DNA from: Euryodendron excelsum
Taxonomy: Eukaryota; Streptophyta; Magnoliopsida; Ericales; Pentaphylacaceae
DNA length: 64,000 nucleotides
Assembly: GCA_033060915.1 (NCBI GenBank)
Contig: CM065387.1
Span: 40,810,501 to 40,874,500 of the forward strand
Direction: 5' to 3'
The position numbers and the translations under genes are program-made. Of the stretch, positions 44,262 through 56,189 are shown piece after piece. A model generated the notes under the pieces. The model made no database searches, had not been told where the DNA came from, and saw nothing but the letters and a program-made list of their open reading frames with translations. Position 1 is the first letter of the stretch, and each line of letters starts with the position of its first letter.

Positions 44262-44880
44262 TAAGTATACTATTTTACACCTGTTAATCGAAACAAACTG
44301 GAACTACCCTCTACTAGAATTAAGCAGACCCAACTATGGATGTAAATTAGGCCTGAGGCCCATGGGTCGCCAAAGCCCACTGGGCCTAAGCCCGAGCACC
44401 CTATAGGCAGGCTTGGGCCTTATCCTTAGTAGCTCGAGCCTGCCCCACCCTAAGACCTGCACAAAAAGTCCAACCCTAGGCCCATCCAAAATTATAAATT
44501 TATAAGTAATAGTATACTACTATATAATTAATAGTTTATATAGATCTATTAATCAATATTTTATAAGTTTAAACGTTTAATCATTTATATTATTTTGTGT
44601 ATTGATTATCAAATACTAATTACAAGTGTTTTTCTTATATAATTAATAGTTCATATAAATTTACATCAATCAATACTTTATAAGTTTAATCATTTATATT
44701 TTTTGTATGATTTTTATAAGCCGACTAATTCTCTAATTTAGTTTTAGCGACTACTAATTATTAATTTCTAGTCTATAAAATAATTGCTAATTTAAAAAAC
44801 TTAAATTAAACTTAAAAACTAAAATTTTAAAAAGAATTTGACCAAGCCCACCCAATAGTCCAAGTCGGAAGCCCAAGCCC
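44262..44880. other. Spacer with a possible hAT relic
   Basis: TATGGATGTAAATTAGGCCTGAGGCCC at about 44336 resembles the TAGGG(A)TGTCAAT-type end of hAT elements, and GGCCCA-rich text follows (44360-44470). AAGCCCAAGCCCAC near 44870 could be the other side. No duplication was found. The middle is AT-rich with a diverged direct repeat (TATATAATTAATAGTT at 44521 and 44638). No gene is seen. Confidence 0.3.
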
Positions 44881-45310
44881 ACTCTTAGGATCGTGAACTA
44901 AAAGAGGAGCCTTTGAGTTGAAGCCTTGAAGTTGGAGATCCTTGAAGTTCAAGTAACCTTGGTTAAGGTAGCCAGGGTTAGCTAAAGTTAGGTTAATCTA
45001 GGGTTTGGATAACTAGGGTTAGGTTGACCTAGGGTTTGGACAACTAGGGTTAACTAACTTAGGTTAGATTAACCTAGGGTTTGATTGACTAGGATTAACT
45101 AACTTGGGTTAGGTTAACCTAGGGTTTGGTTGACTAGAGTTAACTAATGTGAGTTAGGTTAACCTAAGGTTTTGAAAGGTGGTTTTGAAAAATGGTTTTG
45201 GATTAGGGTTTTATCCTAGTGGTATTAGAAAGGTGGTTTGATGCATGAATTTTGAAAGAGACTTTGAAAACCATGACGTTTTGTAAAGCATTTGGAAAAC
45301 AATTCCGAAG
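44881..45310. repeat. Ogre-like LTR fragment with tandem AACCTAGGGTT repeats
   Basis: From about 44985 to 45165 four to five units, about 45-60 bases each, are built on GGTTAGGTTAACCTAGGGTTTGGTTGACTAGGGTTAACTAACT. Related text is found once at about 15845-15920 in the truncated LTR. The rest (TTTTGAAAACCATG, TTTGGAAAACAATT) resembles the same LTR family. Confidence 0.55.
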
Positions 45311-45645
45311 AGTTGTATTAATTTTCAACCCGTAAATCTCAATCCAACCCCCAATATAACCACAATCCCTTTGCCAAACTACACTGTTAATCTAATACTG
45401 GAGGAAATAAACGAGGGGTTTGAACCAGAAGAAATCATCCTGGAGGACTACTATAAGGAAGAATGGGAAACAAATGAAATGAATGACTGGGAAGAGGAGC
45501 ACCCGCCATATCCTATCTACCTTCATGACCCAAGTAAGGTTGCTAATGGCTGAAGAGATGAGTTCTTGCATCCCAAAGGCCATGAGAGGGGCAATCACCT
45601 GCTGTGACGAATGGAGTATCGAGGACGTCGTAATCATTTCAAAAC
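45311..45645 (+). pseudogene. Ogre/Tat-like gag fragment
   Basis: It aligns with about 14550-14860: QPVNLNP, TTIPLPNYTVNLILEEINEGFEPEEIILEDYYKEEWE, then PPYPIYLHDPSKV. A 60-codon frame (45371-45553) ends at TGA where the other copy has TGG. About 30 bases present in the other copy after PSKV are missing here. It is only the C-terminal tail of gag. Confidence 0.75.
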
Positions 45646-47260
45646 CTTACTAAGAGGGTTTTTTTGGTTATTACAAACTATACAAGGGGAAGTCTTCTCA
45701 CTCACTCTCTTTCTATCCCTTTTATTTCCTGTTTTAGATTTATGTTTGCAATTTTATTTTAGTTAGAACTTGCTGCTATGAAAGGACAATTTTCAAAATT
45801 TGAAATAATAAAATTTAGTTTTTCATTTAAAGTTTGTTGTCTTATATTCTTGTGAATGATAAACATTTCTAAGGGGTCCCCTCTTCATCTGATGACTCGA
45901 CCCAACGGTTGTAATAGCACATAGTAACCCATGCTTAGCCAGAAAGAGATGGAAAAGAAAAAAGTCCAACCCAAGAGTGTGGAATTTACCCAAAACGGAG
46001 CACTTGAATGGCATCTGAGGTAAGCGATGGGTACTGAGCTATCAAAAGGAAGAGGAGGCATTGTTCTACTTTTCCTACAAATAATTCTCCTTTGCACAAC
46101 CCACTAGAGCCATGGGTGTTTCTTGTTCAAATCCTAGGTCAAGATCTGCTCCCTCACACTAGGGCAAATAGAGATAGTGAATCCAGGAACCAAAAGTTGC
46201 CATCTGGAAGGCACCATTGGAACTTTGAATGAGCTTTATAGTCTAAGCAACTTTATTTGAAATGAAGAGAGGCTTTATTTTCACTATCATATAGTCAAAA
46301 GATAACCATTGAAAAGCCTACTTGCGCTATGTGTGTTCCTTTCAAAAACCAACTTAATGATCACTGCCTACACTGAGTTAAGGGAAGAAGAACTAAGTGT
46401 ACCTTCCGCAGTCAAAAGGGTAAGTAAAGCTGACAATTTCTCAAAAAGTCGTAGGGGCATCCTTTCAGACAAGCACAAGAGCAAAAGGCTTAAAAAATCG
46501 AAAAGAAAAAATACAAAGAGAAGAAAAAAAAGGAAAAAAAAAAGAGAGAAGAAAGTCATGGAATACTTCAAAAGACCAAATCTTGTTGTCAAAAGAGCGT
46601 AAGGTTCTTGCCAAAGGTGATCATGGGATTTCATAAGCCTAAGTAGACGCAAATAGGTCTTGAGCCTTCATCCCATTTTTTTCAAACACCCCACAACCTA
46701 GCCTACGTTTGGGTCCAAAGAAAAGCCCTCTCAGATTATTGAAAATTGCTTGGTCTAAATAAGCTCAGACAGGGTCACAATAAAGCTGGGATATGATGGC
46801 AGTCATAGGGGCAAAATTCACTGTTAAGAGCAACTTTGGCCATATACAACCTCTGCTGAAGATAAAAAATTTGCACCCACAAATATTTTCATTTCAATTC
46901 ATAAGCCCAGCCTACATTACAGTCCAAAAAGAAGTCTCATCAAATTAAGGGCCTAGCTGCCTATCGTTATGCTAATGGTCGCGCAAGTTATTGCTTGAGC
47001 CATTTCAAGAAAGGTTGAGAGTTTAGCCCCTAACCCTCAAACACTAATTCCATGAGAAGCAGCTTTAGAGATGTCACAGCTAAGAATGGTGCAAAGTGCT
47101 ATCATCCGCACCATAAAGAAGGGGTGAAGGATAAAAGGGTATAAACCTAAAAGAAATAAGCCTCATTTTAAGAGTATGGCTGGGAGGATTTAAGTGTGTC
47201 CATGATATTTGTAATAAAAATTTTGGCATGAGCTTCACATACATAAGACATAGTTCCTTA
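45646..47260 (+). other. Probable internal noncoding region of the Ogre/Tat-like element
   Basis: No domain is recognised. Short frames here are lysine-rich and low in complexity (A-rich run about 46480-46560) and are not credible genes. Its place between the gag tail and an LTR start suggests the gag-pol or 3' noncoding region of the same element. Confidence 0.35.
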
Positions 47261-49336
47261 TGTAGAAGCACCACATTTTTCCCGCTCAGCAATCTCTAGC
47301 CCGATTGGACACACATTCGAATCAACACAATATGTTCAAGTCTAAACCGGCTTTCTAGACTCAATCCATTCAATCAAACCGTTGGGCCCAATAGAGGCAA
47401 AATCATAAAATTACCCTTGGGGCATTGCACATTCCAGTTGTAGTTGGCATGCCTTCTTAAAGATGGTAAGTCCTCATTGCAACCTCAATTCTAGTTCTAA
47501 GTCCAATCCAGACCGATCAAAATCAATCTGGCATGTCTTTCAAGAAAGGTAATTCTTTAGATTATAAGCCCATCCAGCCCGGCACGTTTACTAAGAAAGC
47601 ATGAAATCCTTCGAAATGATAAGTCCCTTCACACTCATCTACTGGGACGGAATCTAAGTCCCTAAGATAGTATAGCAGTTTACTTCTAGCACCCGCTAGC
47701 CCGCTAATGTAAAATGTATGCTATTTGGCATGTCAATGGGGAAAGTACCTAAGGCCTTGAGACAATAAGATTATCCAACAACTTCCGAGATTAGGCAATC
47801 TCTGGAATGAAGGCATACCATTAGAGCAGCTAAAACACTGACAAAACATTGCAACTGTCAGAGTGAAAAAAATATTCGCAAACAGGTCGACATCGAAAAT
47901 GCCAATAAATTCCTATGTCATAAGACCGAACATGCAACTTGGCCTTAACACGTTTACCGGAGGACGGGAGACCTCTAGAAACCAACTCGTCACACACTAT
48001 CAGAGTAACGTAAGTACTCAAAATCTAGGTCAACACCCATGCTTGCTAGCCCAATTTGGTGAAAAATGACCAAAAAGCCCCTAGCGGGCCCCACCAGCAC
48101 CTTTCTTGAAAAAGTACCAAAGACCTCAAAGCAGTAAGTCCATACTTTGGGGATTGTTCTAGTGATAATCCAGCACGTTTTAGTGCCTTCCAGTTGCTTT
48201 TGGATCACTTCCGAGAATATTTGGTTAAAATGACCATTTTGCCTCTAGACATCCGATTAGCTTCGGGGACCAGACCGACTCTAGATATCAAATCAGTTAT
48301 CTTCCAGGGATACTTCCAATAGTATTCGCAACCTTCCGGTGCCTTTTTAGATCATTCCGAGTTCGTTTCGATTAACCCAGCATGAAATGACCATTTTGCC
48401 TTGATAGGCCAGTCACCCTTTCTTATCACACCGGCTCTGGGCATTAAACCAAAAACTCTTTGAAGCACTCCTAGCAATGTTTTGAATCTTCCAGTCTCTT
48501 TCCAACCAACCCCAGTCTACTCTGGGCGCTTCCCAGTACAGAATGACCATTTTGCCCCCTAGAGGGCCAGTCATCCATTTCAAGCATTCAACCTCCAGTT
48601 TTCAAACTAACAACCCCTGGGACATTCCCAAACACTCTAGTCAACTCCCCAGCTAGGCACGGTTGCCCAACAGCTTCTTAAAACTTTTCAAAGTCACTCC
48701 CAGTGAAACCAGGCCAAAAATTGCATGGTAGTCACTAGGATAGGCGCCCAAATCTTCCGTCTAGCATCCCAAGGGTCGAAGATCTATTAATCGCCGACTT
48801 TACAACTTTTCGTACAAAGTGGCGCCACTAGGAGTGGTGGCAAGCCAATAAATGGCCTGGCGCCATTGTAACAAGTGACAGGCATGCCTTGGTTTGGCCT
48901 ATAAATATAGAGGCCCCCCTCTGTATTCCAGGTCCGAAAAACAGCTCCAGAAACTCTGCCCCTCTAAGAACAGCCCCCAAATTCTCTCAAAACCCTAATT
49001 CTCTCAAGCCACGCTATAAACCCTAGCCCCAAAACACTCCAAACACTCAAACCCTAGTCTTCTAAATCCATTGAAGATCAAGTTCAGACCTTAAAAGCTC
49101 TTGAAGGTCATCTCAAAGTTCAAGTCCTCCATTAAGGTATTCAAACTAAGCAAAGAAGACAAGGTGGGGTTTCGTTTTATGGAATCCCCCACTCTTTCTT
49201 CTCTCTCCTAGTCCACTTGGATTATTCTCTATTTTAATCCTCATCTTCTACCTCCTCTTCTTGCATGCTTGACATAAAAGGTGTTCTGGTTCATGCCTAG
49301 AAAGGCCTTGGAGGAAGTCACCGTGTCGAGGGTTTT
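47261..49336 (+). repeat. Ogre-like LTR fragment, opposite orientation to the solo LTR
   Basis: It starts TGTAGAAGCACCACATTTTT, the counterpart of the minus-strand start of the solo LTR. It matches it in order: GGGCCCAATAGAGGCAAAAT (about 47388), repeated CCATTTTGCC words (48230-48560), GGCGCC motifs (48818-48866), TATAAATA (48900-48907), TTCTCTCAAAACCCTA (about 48974), GCATGCTTGA and TCACCGTGTCGAGGG (about 49320). It stops where hAT-related sequence begins. The minisatellite of the solo LTR is absent here. Confidence 0.7.
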
Positions 49337-49439
49337 ATTTGAGAACAACATGAAGCAATAGCTGAAATAGCCTTGAAACAGCAGTAGAAACAGCCAAAAA
49401 GTACTAGAAAATTACTACAGCAGTAACTATGTTTTGTGA

Positions 49440-50390
49440 TAACTATAAAATTACTGCAACTCCATCTCTCACAATTAAATTCAGTGTATGTGCACAACAC
49501 CTCATGTGGAAAAATTCACCATCTAATGCAAACCCATTTCTTTTAGAAATCTTTTTTTTCAAGTGTGCAGCAGCTGTATCATTGGAACTAGCATTATCAA
49601 CTGTGATTGTGAACACTTTTTCTATACCCCATTGAAGCACGCATGACTCTATTGCTTGACCAATTGCGACATCTTTATGATTATGAATTACACAAAAGTT
49701 GAGAATTCTTTTATGTAATTTTCAATCTTTGTCAATGAAATGTGCCATGAGACATATGTAACTCATATTTTGTATGGAAGTCCACAAGTATGTGGTAAAA
49801 GAAACTTGTTGAGTTATAGTAGCCATTGCATTCTTCAATTTCTTTTTCTCAATAGCATACAATTCCAAATAGTCTCATGATATGGTAGTCCATGACACTA
49901 TGATGAATTTGGGCTGCATAACATTGCAAAAATACCAAAAACTTTCATGCTCCACAAACTTAAAAGGCAACTCATCTATAATAATCATCTGAGCAAGTGC
50001 TTTTCTACACAACTCTTGATCAAACTTCCAATTAACAAGCTAGGTTCCCCCTTCTAGACCACTATTTTGGAAATTCAAAGTTTTTTGTCTTTTGTCTACC
50101 ATATTGCCAGGGTACTTTTTGCAATTTCTTAAGTGTTTCCATAGAGTACTAGTGCCATTAAGACTGCTATAACCATAAATTGTATCATAATAATTACACT
50201 TTACCTTATCAGCCTTGCTACCATCCTCTTTCTCTATTTTTGTAACATGATCCCAAATATCTAATTTTGCAGGTTTTTTCTTACTTACCTCTAGTTCTGA
50301 TGCAACAATTGTTCCAATGGTTTTTTCAACAGTTGGTACTTTTGATTGGGCAATTGACTTGCTTGTGTCCCCCACACTTGTCGTCTAACA
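49440..50390 (-). pseudogene. hAT transposase with N-terminal BED finger, truncated and decayed
   Basis: On minus, 50040-50375 carries a BED zinc finger: KLDIWDHVTKIE, then VKCNYYDTIYGY, then GTSTLWKHLRNCKKYP. The second Cys of the CX2C pair is Tyr. Downstream, with TAG and TAA stops, come SFTTYLWTSIQNMSYICLMAHFIDKD and NFCVIHNHKDVAIGQAIESC. Then 49443-49640 has WGIEKVFTITVDNASSND and FHMRCCAHTLNLIVRDG, the classic plant hAT catalytic-domain motifs. The rest of the catalytic domain and the C-terminal dimerisation region are missing, cut near 49340-49440. No clear ATG starts the BED frame; TTTTTGTGTGTTAG just upstream (about 50381-50400 on minus) looks like a splice acceptor. Confidence 0.87.
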
Positions 50391-50994
50391 CACAAAAAAA
50401 AAAAAAAAGAATAGACATTATGTACACTAATTCCACCCCTGAAAAGGTCACCAACACACTAACTACAACAACTAGCTGATTCATGCCTCTGCAAACAATA
50501 GCTGCCCATTATTTAATTTATAGGAAAATTTATTTTATATATTCAAAAAAAATATTACTTTCAAATTTTGAAAGTTATACTTTAATAGTCAAATTACCAA
50601 CTCTCAAGCCAATCTTCTTAATAAGCTAATTAGCCTACAATATTTGACCAAATCCATAGGCTTTGACTTTGAAAACAAGAAAGTACTACTGACTAATTCT
50701 GACTACTTCCTAAATTGCACCTAATATTGGTAAACATTTGTTCAACCAAGTTACAAAAAAAGGAGGAAAAAAAAGAGTAACATATAGCTTTATTCGGGCT
50801 AATTTTCAAAGCAATACTGCATCTGTGAACATCACTGTGAAACATCTATTCTGTTCTTCACCAAACACAGAATACATAAAAATTGAGTGAATTACGGAAA
50901 AATCAAAGCAATACCCATTGGAAGAAAATAGTCAATTTAGTTAAATATCCAGTAAAAATACAGTGTCAAAGAGAAAAAAAAAAAGAATAATTTT

Positions 50995-51042
<48 letters not shown>

Positions 51043-51310
51043 CCTCTGGACCGACGAGATATGAGGTTGAAGTATGCCTTTGGAGTCTGAACTTTGAGAT
51101 CGAAGTTGCCTATGGACTATGAAGAGAGACGAAAACAGAGCTACAAAAACGGTGGTGGTAGTGTTGCTGTTGGACAACAGAGGACGGTGGTGGTTTGAAG
51201 TGGAGGACAATGGTGGTGGTGGTGTTCGATTAGAGATCGATTTCTTCAAAATTTCTAATGGTTTGAACTTAAGCGGCTGATAGAAAAAACCCTAAAGAGA
51301 TTTAGTTTAT
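50391..51310 (-). other. hAT transposase upstream region, possible first exon and intron
   Basis: On minus, CCAGAGGTAAAT at about 51040-51051 could be a splice donor pairing with the acceptor near 50381, giving an intron of about 650 bases that includes a (GA)19 microsatellite (51001-51038). The first exon would lie at about 51040-51250. Coding in it is uncertain: the frame there has no ATG start. Confidence 0.35.
51001..51038. repeat. (GA)19 microsatellite
   Basis: Uninterrupted GA dinucleotides inside the hAT element, just upstream of the proposed splice donor. Confidence 0.95.
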
Positions 51311-52185
51311 ATACAATTCATGCTATTATAAGGTGTGGCTAGTGCACTGAATACCAATATACTCGATGATGATGCAATAAATTGGTGGGGTCGGTCTCCA
51401 GGCCAGTGGCGAGCTGCTCTCTTGCAAAGGGGTGAGGGACACCGGTGTAGTGCCGGCCAAGGACTCTCCGATGGTAAAGTTAGGTTCCTGGATATATTTC
51501 AACAAAGTTTTAGTTAGGGTTTTTGTTTGCGTACCTTCTTAGAGAAGATGAGTTTCCCTTTTATATGGGTTCATCTCCCAGTAGCCCTAGGAGGGCGTTG
51601 CATATACAGAGATAGTAGGAGATGGTTGTCTCTCCACGTGGCGGCCTCTAGTTGGAGGGTCAGAGCGGTGGCAGGATAGTGGGGGGAGTGGTTGTCCAAC
51701 CCCACACGTGACGATCCCTTAGACGCATGTCAGAGTGGAGAAGGTGACTACCTCCTGCTACACGCGAGGTCCTAGAGTTGGGAGCACGCTATCATAATTG
51801 GGTTATCAGTGCCCACTAGCGTGGCAGGTGAGCGGGAATGATCGGCACTGTCCCACAAGGTCTACTCGGGGTATGGCTAGCTCGGTCATGCTCGGCATGG
51901 TGGTGCTTGGTCGTGCTCGGCATGGTCGTGCTCGGCAGGTCGTGCTTGGTAGGTCGTGCTCGGTAGGTCCTGCTCAACTATGGTCTGCTCGACCATGATC
52001 GGCCATGATCTTGCTCGGCCATGGTCTGCTCAGTCGTGGTCGGCCATGATCTGCTCAGTCGTGGTCGGCCATGGTCGTGGTCGGCCATTGTCTGCTCATT
52101 CGTGGTCGGCCATGGTTGTGGTCGGCCATTGTTTGCTCAGTCGTGGTCGGCCCATTGTTGGGGGTCCTGATCAGTCCCCATCACT
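51311..52185. repeat. GC-rich insertion with GTCGTGCTCGG minisatellite
   Basis: This block is much richer in G and C than the window. Between about 51870 and 52160 it repeats GGTCGTGCTCGGCAT and TCGGCCATGGTCTGCTCAGTCGTGG-type units of about 15 and 24-30 bases. The left part has CTCTCCGATGGTAAAGTTAG, a phrase I associate with plant LTR-type repeats but cannot place. The short plus-strand frames inside are repeat translations. It lies between hAT coding and hAT end sequence, so it probably inserted into the transposon. Confidence 0.5.
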
Positions 52186-52394
52186 CGGTACTATTGATTC
52201 GGTTTTGGTTCGATTCAATTTCGGTTCGATTTCAGTTCATAGAGCATCTAATCCGAGAATCAAACCGATCTAATCAGTTCTTCATTTTTTAGACCTAGGA
52301 CCGACCCAAGAGGCTGCTAGAACCGAACCAACCCAACCCAATGAGACCAGATTGATTTGGTTTTCGGTTCTTTCGATTCTTATGTGCATCCCTA
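52186..52394 (-). mobile_element. 5' terminal region of the hAT element
   Basis: TTCGGTTTTGGTTCGATT / AACCGAACC subterminal words lead to TATGTGCATCCCTA at 52381-52394, the inverted form of TAGGGATGCACATA, a typical hAT end. The other end was lost, so the target duplication (perhaps GTTTGTAG after it) cannot be confirmed. Confidence 0.55.
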
Positions 52395-52952
52395 GTTTGT
52401 AGTGATTCATAGTTTTTCACAAATACTACCATCACATTATTTTAAAAATGAATTTTCCTATTGTATTTCTTGAATCAAGCACCCCTGTGTGTTTCAAGCC
52501 ACTAGCCCACCAAAATACTATGGTCATGTAAATGTTGATGGCCTTGTCTTTTCTTTATTTTTTTCTTCTATTATTCAGAACTTCATGATATGCTAAAACA
52601 TGGTTACAAGCTCTTATACAATACATCTTCTGATTCATAAGTATATATATCACGGAGTCTTTTCGGTTGTTACAGCTACCATTTGGACCATTATTTAAGA
52701 ATGCCTTGCATCATGTTTCGACAATGTAGACAGTTTTCGGAATCTCTTACCCGCATGTCTAGAGAATGTGGATAATGTTTTTGGAATCTCTTACAATCAT
52801 GTTGCATTCTTTTATTGTTAAATCTACCACACGTGCGGTTATTCACAAGGTTAACACCAAACAATAATATAATTTATGTACAATTTTTATACTGAATGAC
52901 GTAATTGAATGAAAAATTTAAATTTCAAAACGAAACACCATGATGATGCCTC
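52395..52952. other. AT-rich spacer without genes
   Basis: Only a short diverged repeat is seen: TTCGGAATCTCTTACCCGCATG at about 52736 and TTGGAATCTCTTACAATCATG at about 52781. No coding sequence or element end. Confidence 0.5.
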
Positions 52953-53225
52953 TTCATTACAAGAAAATATTCAATACAACAGTGATGTCACATTATTATT
53001 GCTGACGTGGTATCACAAGTCAATAAAATTCATCCACGTATGTATCATGTGATGAGATGTCATGTTAGTTAGTAGGATAATGTAGATAAAATATCTTAAC
53101 TAACTCCTTAATTTTAGGTTATGAGGATAAAAGTTATATTTTGGTATATTTTTATTGACTTGTGATACCACGTCAGCATGATGATATGGCATCTCCGTTA
53201 CACTGAATATTTTCTCATTCATTAC
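52953..53225. mobile_element. Palindromic MITE with 8-base target duplication TTCATTAC
   Basis: The element proper is 52961-53217 (257 bases), flanked by exact TTCATTAC at 52953-52960 and 53218-53225. It contains a perfect 29-base inverted repeat, 53000-53028 and 53150-53178 (arms containing GCTGACGTGGTATCACAAG). The outer arms (GAAAATATTCAATACAACAG and GAAAATATTCAGTGTAACGG) are similar but diverged. The duplication size suggests hAT or Mutator mobilisation. Confidence 0.85.
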
Positions 53226-54112
53226 AAATGTCATCTCACATATCATTTTGGTGAAATTTGTTATATAAATTCTTTGAAAAATAGCATTTCCTTATTACAA
53301 TATTATAATTTTGCTGACAATGTTTTTATTAGTTTAAGATTTTCTTGTGTCTTCTTTTGCGTGTTCTAATAAATATATATACAAGAAAAAAAAACTGCTT
53401 TAGCCATATTTGACTGATATATAATTTATTTTATTCAGTTATTTAATCTTCTTACCGATATATATGTATATATATATATATAGGAAATTATATTTGAAAT
53501 AGGTATATAATTATTTGTTTTTCTCATTTCTTAACATGCCTGTGAAGGACCGGTCTAACCAAACGTTAGCTAATCAACAAACAAGTTTAGGTCCACTTCA
53601 GGTTTATATAGTACCATAGGCTGTGCTTGTTTGTTGGAAATAAATTCTAAGAAGAAAATTTTTCTTGGAAAATATTTAGCAGTAAAAAAAAAAATTCCTT
53701 TATTTTTTGTTTGTTTGGTATAAACTATAAACTGTTTGTAAAAAAATTATTTTAGCCATAATATTATTTGGACAACACATAGTGAATTAGATATTAAAGG
53801 AGAGGGAGAGATTATAGAAAATTAGAACTCTTTTTAATGAACTAGAATTAAAGGGGGATTAGGTTATCAATAGAGGGAGAGATAGAGAGAAATTTGAACT
53901 CTTCATTTTGAAGATTTGATCCAATACTTCAATTCTCCCACCCACGAAAACAACTTCCAAGATAAAATGTTAGTTGCTATTTTCTAACCTTTTTCTTCTA
54001 TTTAGAATATTTTTTTCTACAATTTAAGAATTTCCAACACAATAGCCAACCGAACGTTCTTAATTTCTCAAAAATATTACTTTTCGATATTCTCTGGTGA
54101 AACAAATGAACC
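53226..54112. other. AT-rich spacer, possible degenerate MITE
   Basis: No gene. An (AT)n run lies near 53458-53482. GGCTGTGCTTGTTTGTTGGAAAT (about 53631) and, inverted from about 54118, GGGTTCATTTGTTTCACCAGAGAAT may be eroded terminal repeats of one MITE; no duplication was found. Confidence 0.35.
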
Positions 54113-55010
54113 CGTACTAGGAAAAGGAAAAAAAAAAAAAAAAAGAAAGAAAGAAAATGGCTCTTTTGAGGCTACGGCAAATAGTCGCAAATATGGGAAT
54201 TGTTGTCAGGGGCAGGGGCGGACCGACCTTAGGCGAGAGTAGGCGGTTGGCCCCCTGAAATTTGGAGGAAAAAAAAAAATTTTAACCTGACCCATTTTGT
54301 ATTTTGCACTGACTCGTTTTAATGAGTTGAATACAGAACTGTTTTGTGTATAGAATTTCTTAATCTAAGCAATTCATTTTTTGATTTTGATAAGAGTAAG
54401 TTGCTTCGGTTTGCTAAGTTTTATCCTAATGATTTTTTCCTTTAAGCTTATGGTGCTTTAATCAACTTGAGACCTATATTCTAGATGTTTACTCTAATGA
54501 TCAATTTTTAAAAGCGATAGGAATTGGTAGGCTTACTTAAAAATTAATTCAAACGAAAATGATAGTGTCTAAATATTCATGGGCGGGCGAAGGCATGGGC
54601 CCATCAAAATTTTGAAAATCTATACAATAAAACATAACATTTTTTGAAAATGTCTCTCTTATATTTGTATTCTGCAGCTCAAATTTAATTTTAAATTGCA
54701 TTGAACGATTGAGATCAATTGCACGTTTTGTCCTAAACTCAAATCCCTCACAAACCCACGCCACACCCACAAACTCAATATGCACACCACCACCACTCCT
54801 TCACCTAAAATCCAAAAAATTCACTTGCATAAAAATAAAAAATAAAATCCAATAAATCCACTTGTTGAGACAACTCTTGATCTTTCTCTGCTTAAACCCA
54901 TGCCACACCCACAAACGCACACCATCACAACTCCAACCCAAAACCCTATAAACCCACTTGCAGAAAAAGAAAAAAAAAAAACTCATGAAACTCACTTGCT
55001 AACAACCCTA

Positions 55011-55063
<53 letters not shown>

Positions 55064-55620
55064 GCCTAAACTCACACCACACCACACCTACAAGAGTATT
55101 TCACAATAAGCAGGGAAAGAGAAATTGAGACAAGTTTTATTTAGGTACAATTGATTTTGTAGTTCTGTTTATGTTATTTGTTTAGTTTTTAGTTTTTTCT
55201 TTTAACCCTCCCTTTAAGAAAAAAAATATAAAAAATTTTCGCCCCCTCAACTAAAATCCTGAGTCCGCCACTGGTCAGGGGTGTTTGCGATGATTTGGGA
55301 CAGCTTTGGTGATGACAAGCAAACCATCGCTAAAGTACTAAAGAAACGAAGCTTATTAGCAACGACTGGATTCCCATCCCCATTTTACAATTTGGTAGCT
55401 ATTTTACAAGAGAGCATCCCGGCTGATGTTCAATCGCCGGTTAATGTTGGACACATCAGCATTAGCGTGACTGAGCATCAATCGCGACTGATGCTAGACT
55501 TTTTTTATTTACATTCAGTTCAATTTGGTTGCAAAAAGACTGATGTTAGCAGTGAATGTGAATCATTCCATTTTGAGTTACCCGATTTAAAATTTACCAA
55601 CTTCTAATTGGGTGAAATAA
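54113..55620. mobile_element. Possible CACTA-type fragment interrupted by a hAT element
   Basis: TACTAGGAAAAGG at about 54116 resembles a CACTA end. Sequence after it and beyond the hAT insertion (GGCAAATAGTCGCAAATATG; GTTTGCGATGATTTGG; CATCAGCATTAGCGTGACTGAGCATCAATCGCGACTGATGCTA) has the repeated GCGAC/CATCAG words common in CACTA subterminal regions. The second end is not identified. Confidence 0.3.
54213..55273. mobile_element. Non-autonomous hAT element, 1061 bases, exact 8-base target duplication
   Basis: The ends CAGGGGCGGA and (inverted) CAGTGGCGGA are matching hAT terminal repeats. GTCAGGGG is present exactly on both sides (54205-54212 and 55274-55281). Inside are GGCCCCCTGAAATTTGG near the left end, CGCCCCCTCAACTAAAATCC near the right, and a (CT)n run at 55013-55061. 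No transposase is encoded; the small frames are not credible. Confidence 0.85.
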
Positions 55621-56189
55621 AATTGGTCTACGCATTGACTGAGATGATAACGAGTCTATATACGCATTTTTTAATTAGATCTAGGTCCTATAAGAAATTA
55701 AAACAAAATTTAAAATTTCGTGCATGGGGGTGAATATATGCTTTTTTTATTCGTTTCATGCTTCCAGCAATACATAAGTAATTTACCAGACGACCTAATT
55801 CTGCAATGCACGTCATTCACAATGTTTGGGACAGCAAATAGGGCCTTAGAAAATTTGTTCAATACAGGCCACTTTTAAACTAAGGAAAATTTGTTCATTA
55901 GTTTTGAGCACGTCATCTACTGTACTAAGAGAGTAAAATCTGGTCTTATTACTTGCATTTCAAATCATAGCCTTTTTGCTTCAATTATTTAAGAGTTTCA
56001 AAAGGAATACGATTTCATATTTTGTATTATACAGCACCAGCTCAAGCATATTGCATTTCTTCTTTATTTTAAAAGCTACCTGTATATTCCACAAGGTTTT
56101 AAATAGCTCGTACCGTTGTATCAAATTTATTTACCGAAGAGAAACGGTTAATAGCATGCGAAGACATTTCTAAAAGAGATCATTTTACA
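55621..56189. other. AT-rich spacer without genes
   Basis: No coding region or recognised element. Short frames have no family features. Confidence 0.5.

Noticed and set aside
46309..46602. Lysine/arginine-rich 97-codon frame
   Set aside because: It is produced by an A-rich low-complexity run; the opposite strand gives an equally open Leu/Phe-rich frame.
47261..49336. Joining this LTR with the solo LTR at 7484-12240 as one element
   Set aside because: They are far apart, opposite in orientation, and the solo LTR has its own exact target duplication.
51335..52292. Short plus-strand frames with repeated GHG, ARS and SAM words
   Set aside because: These are translations of the GC-rich minisatellite.
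55281..55607. 108-codon plus-strand frame
   Set aside because: It starts at the hAT target duplication and runs through repeat-like sequence; no motif, and composition like its noncoding flanks.
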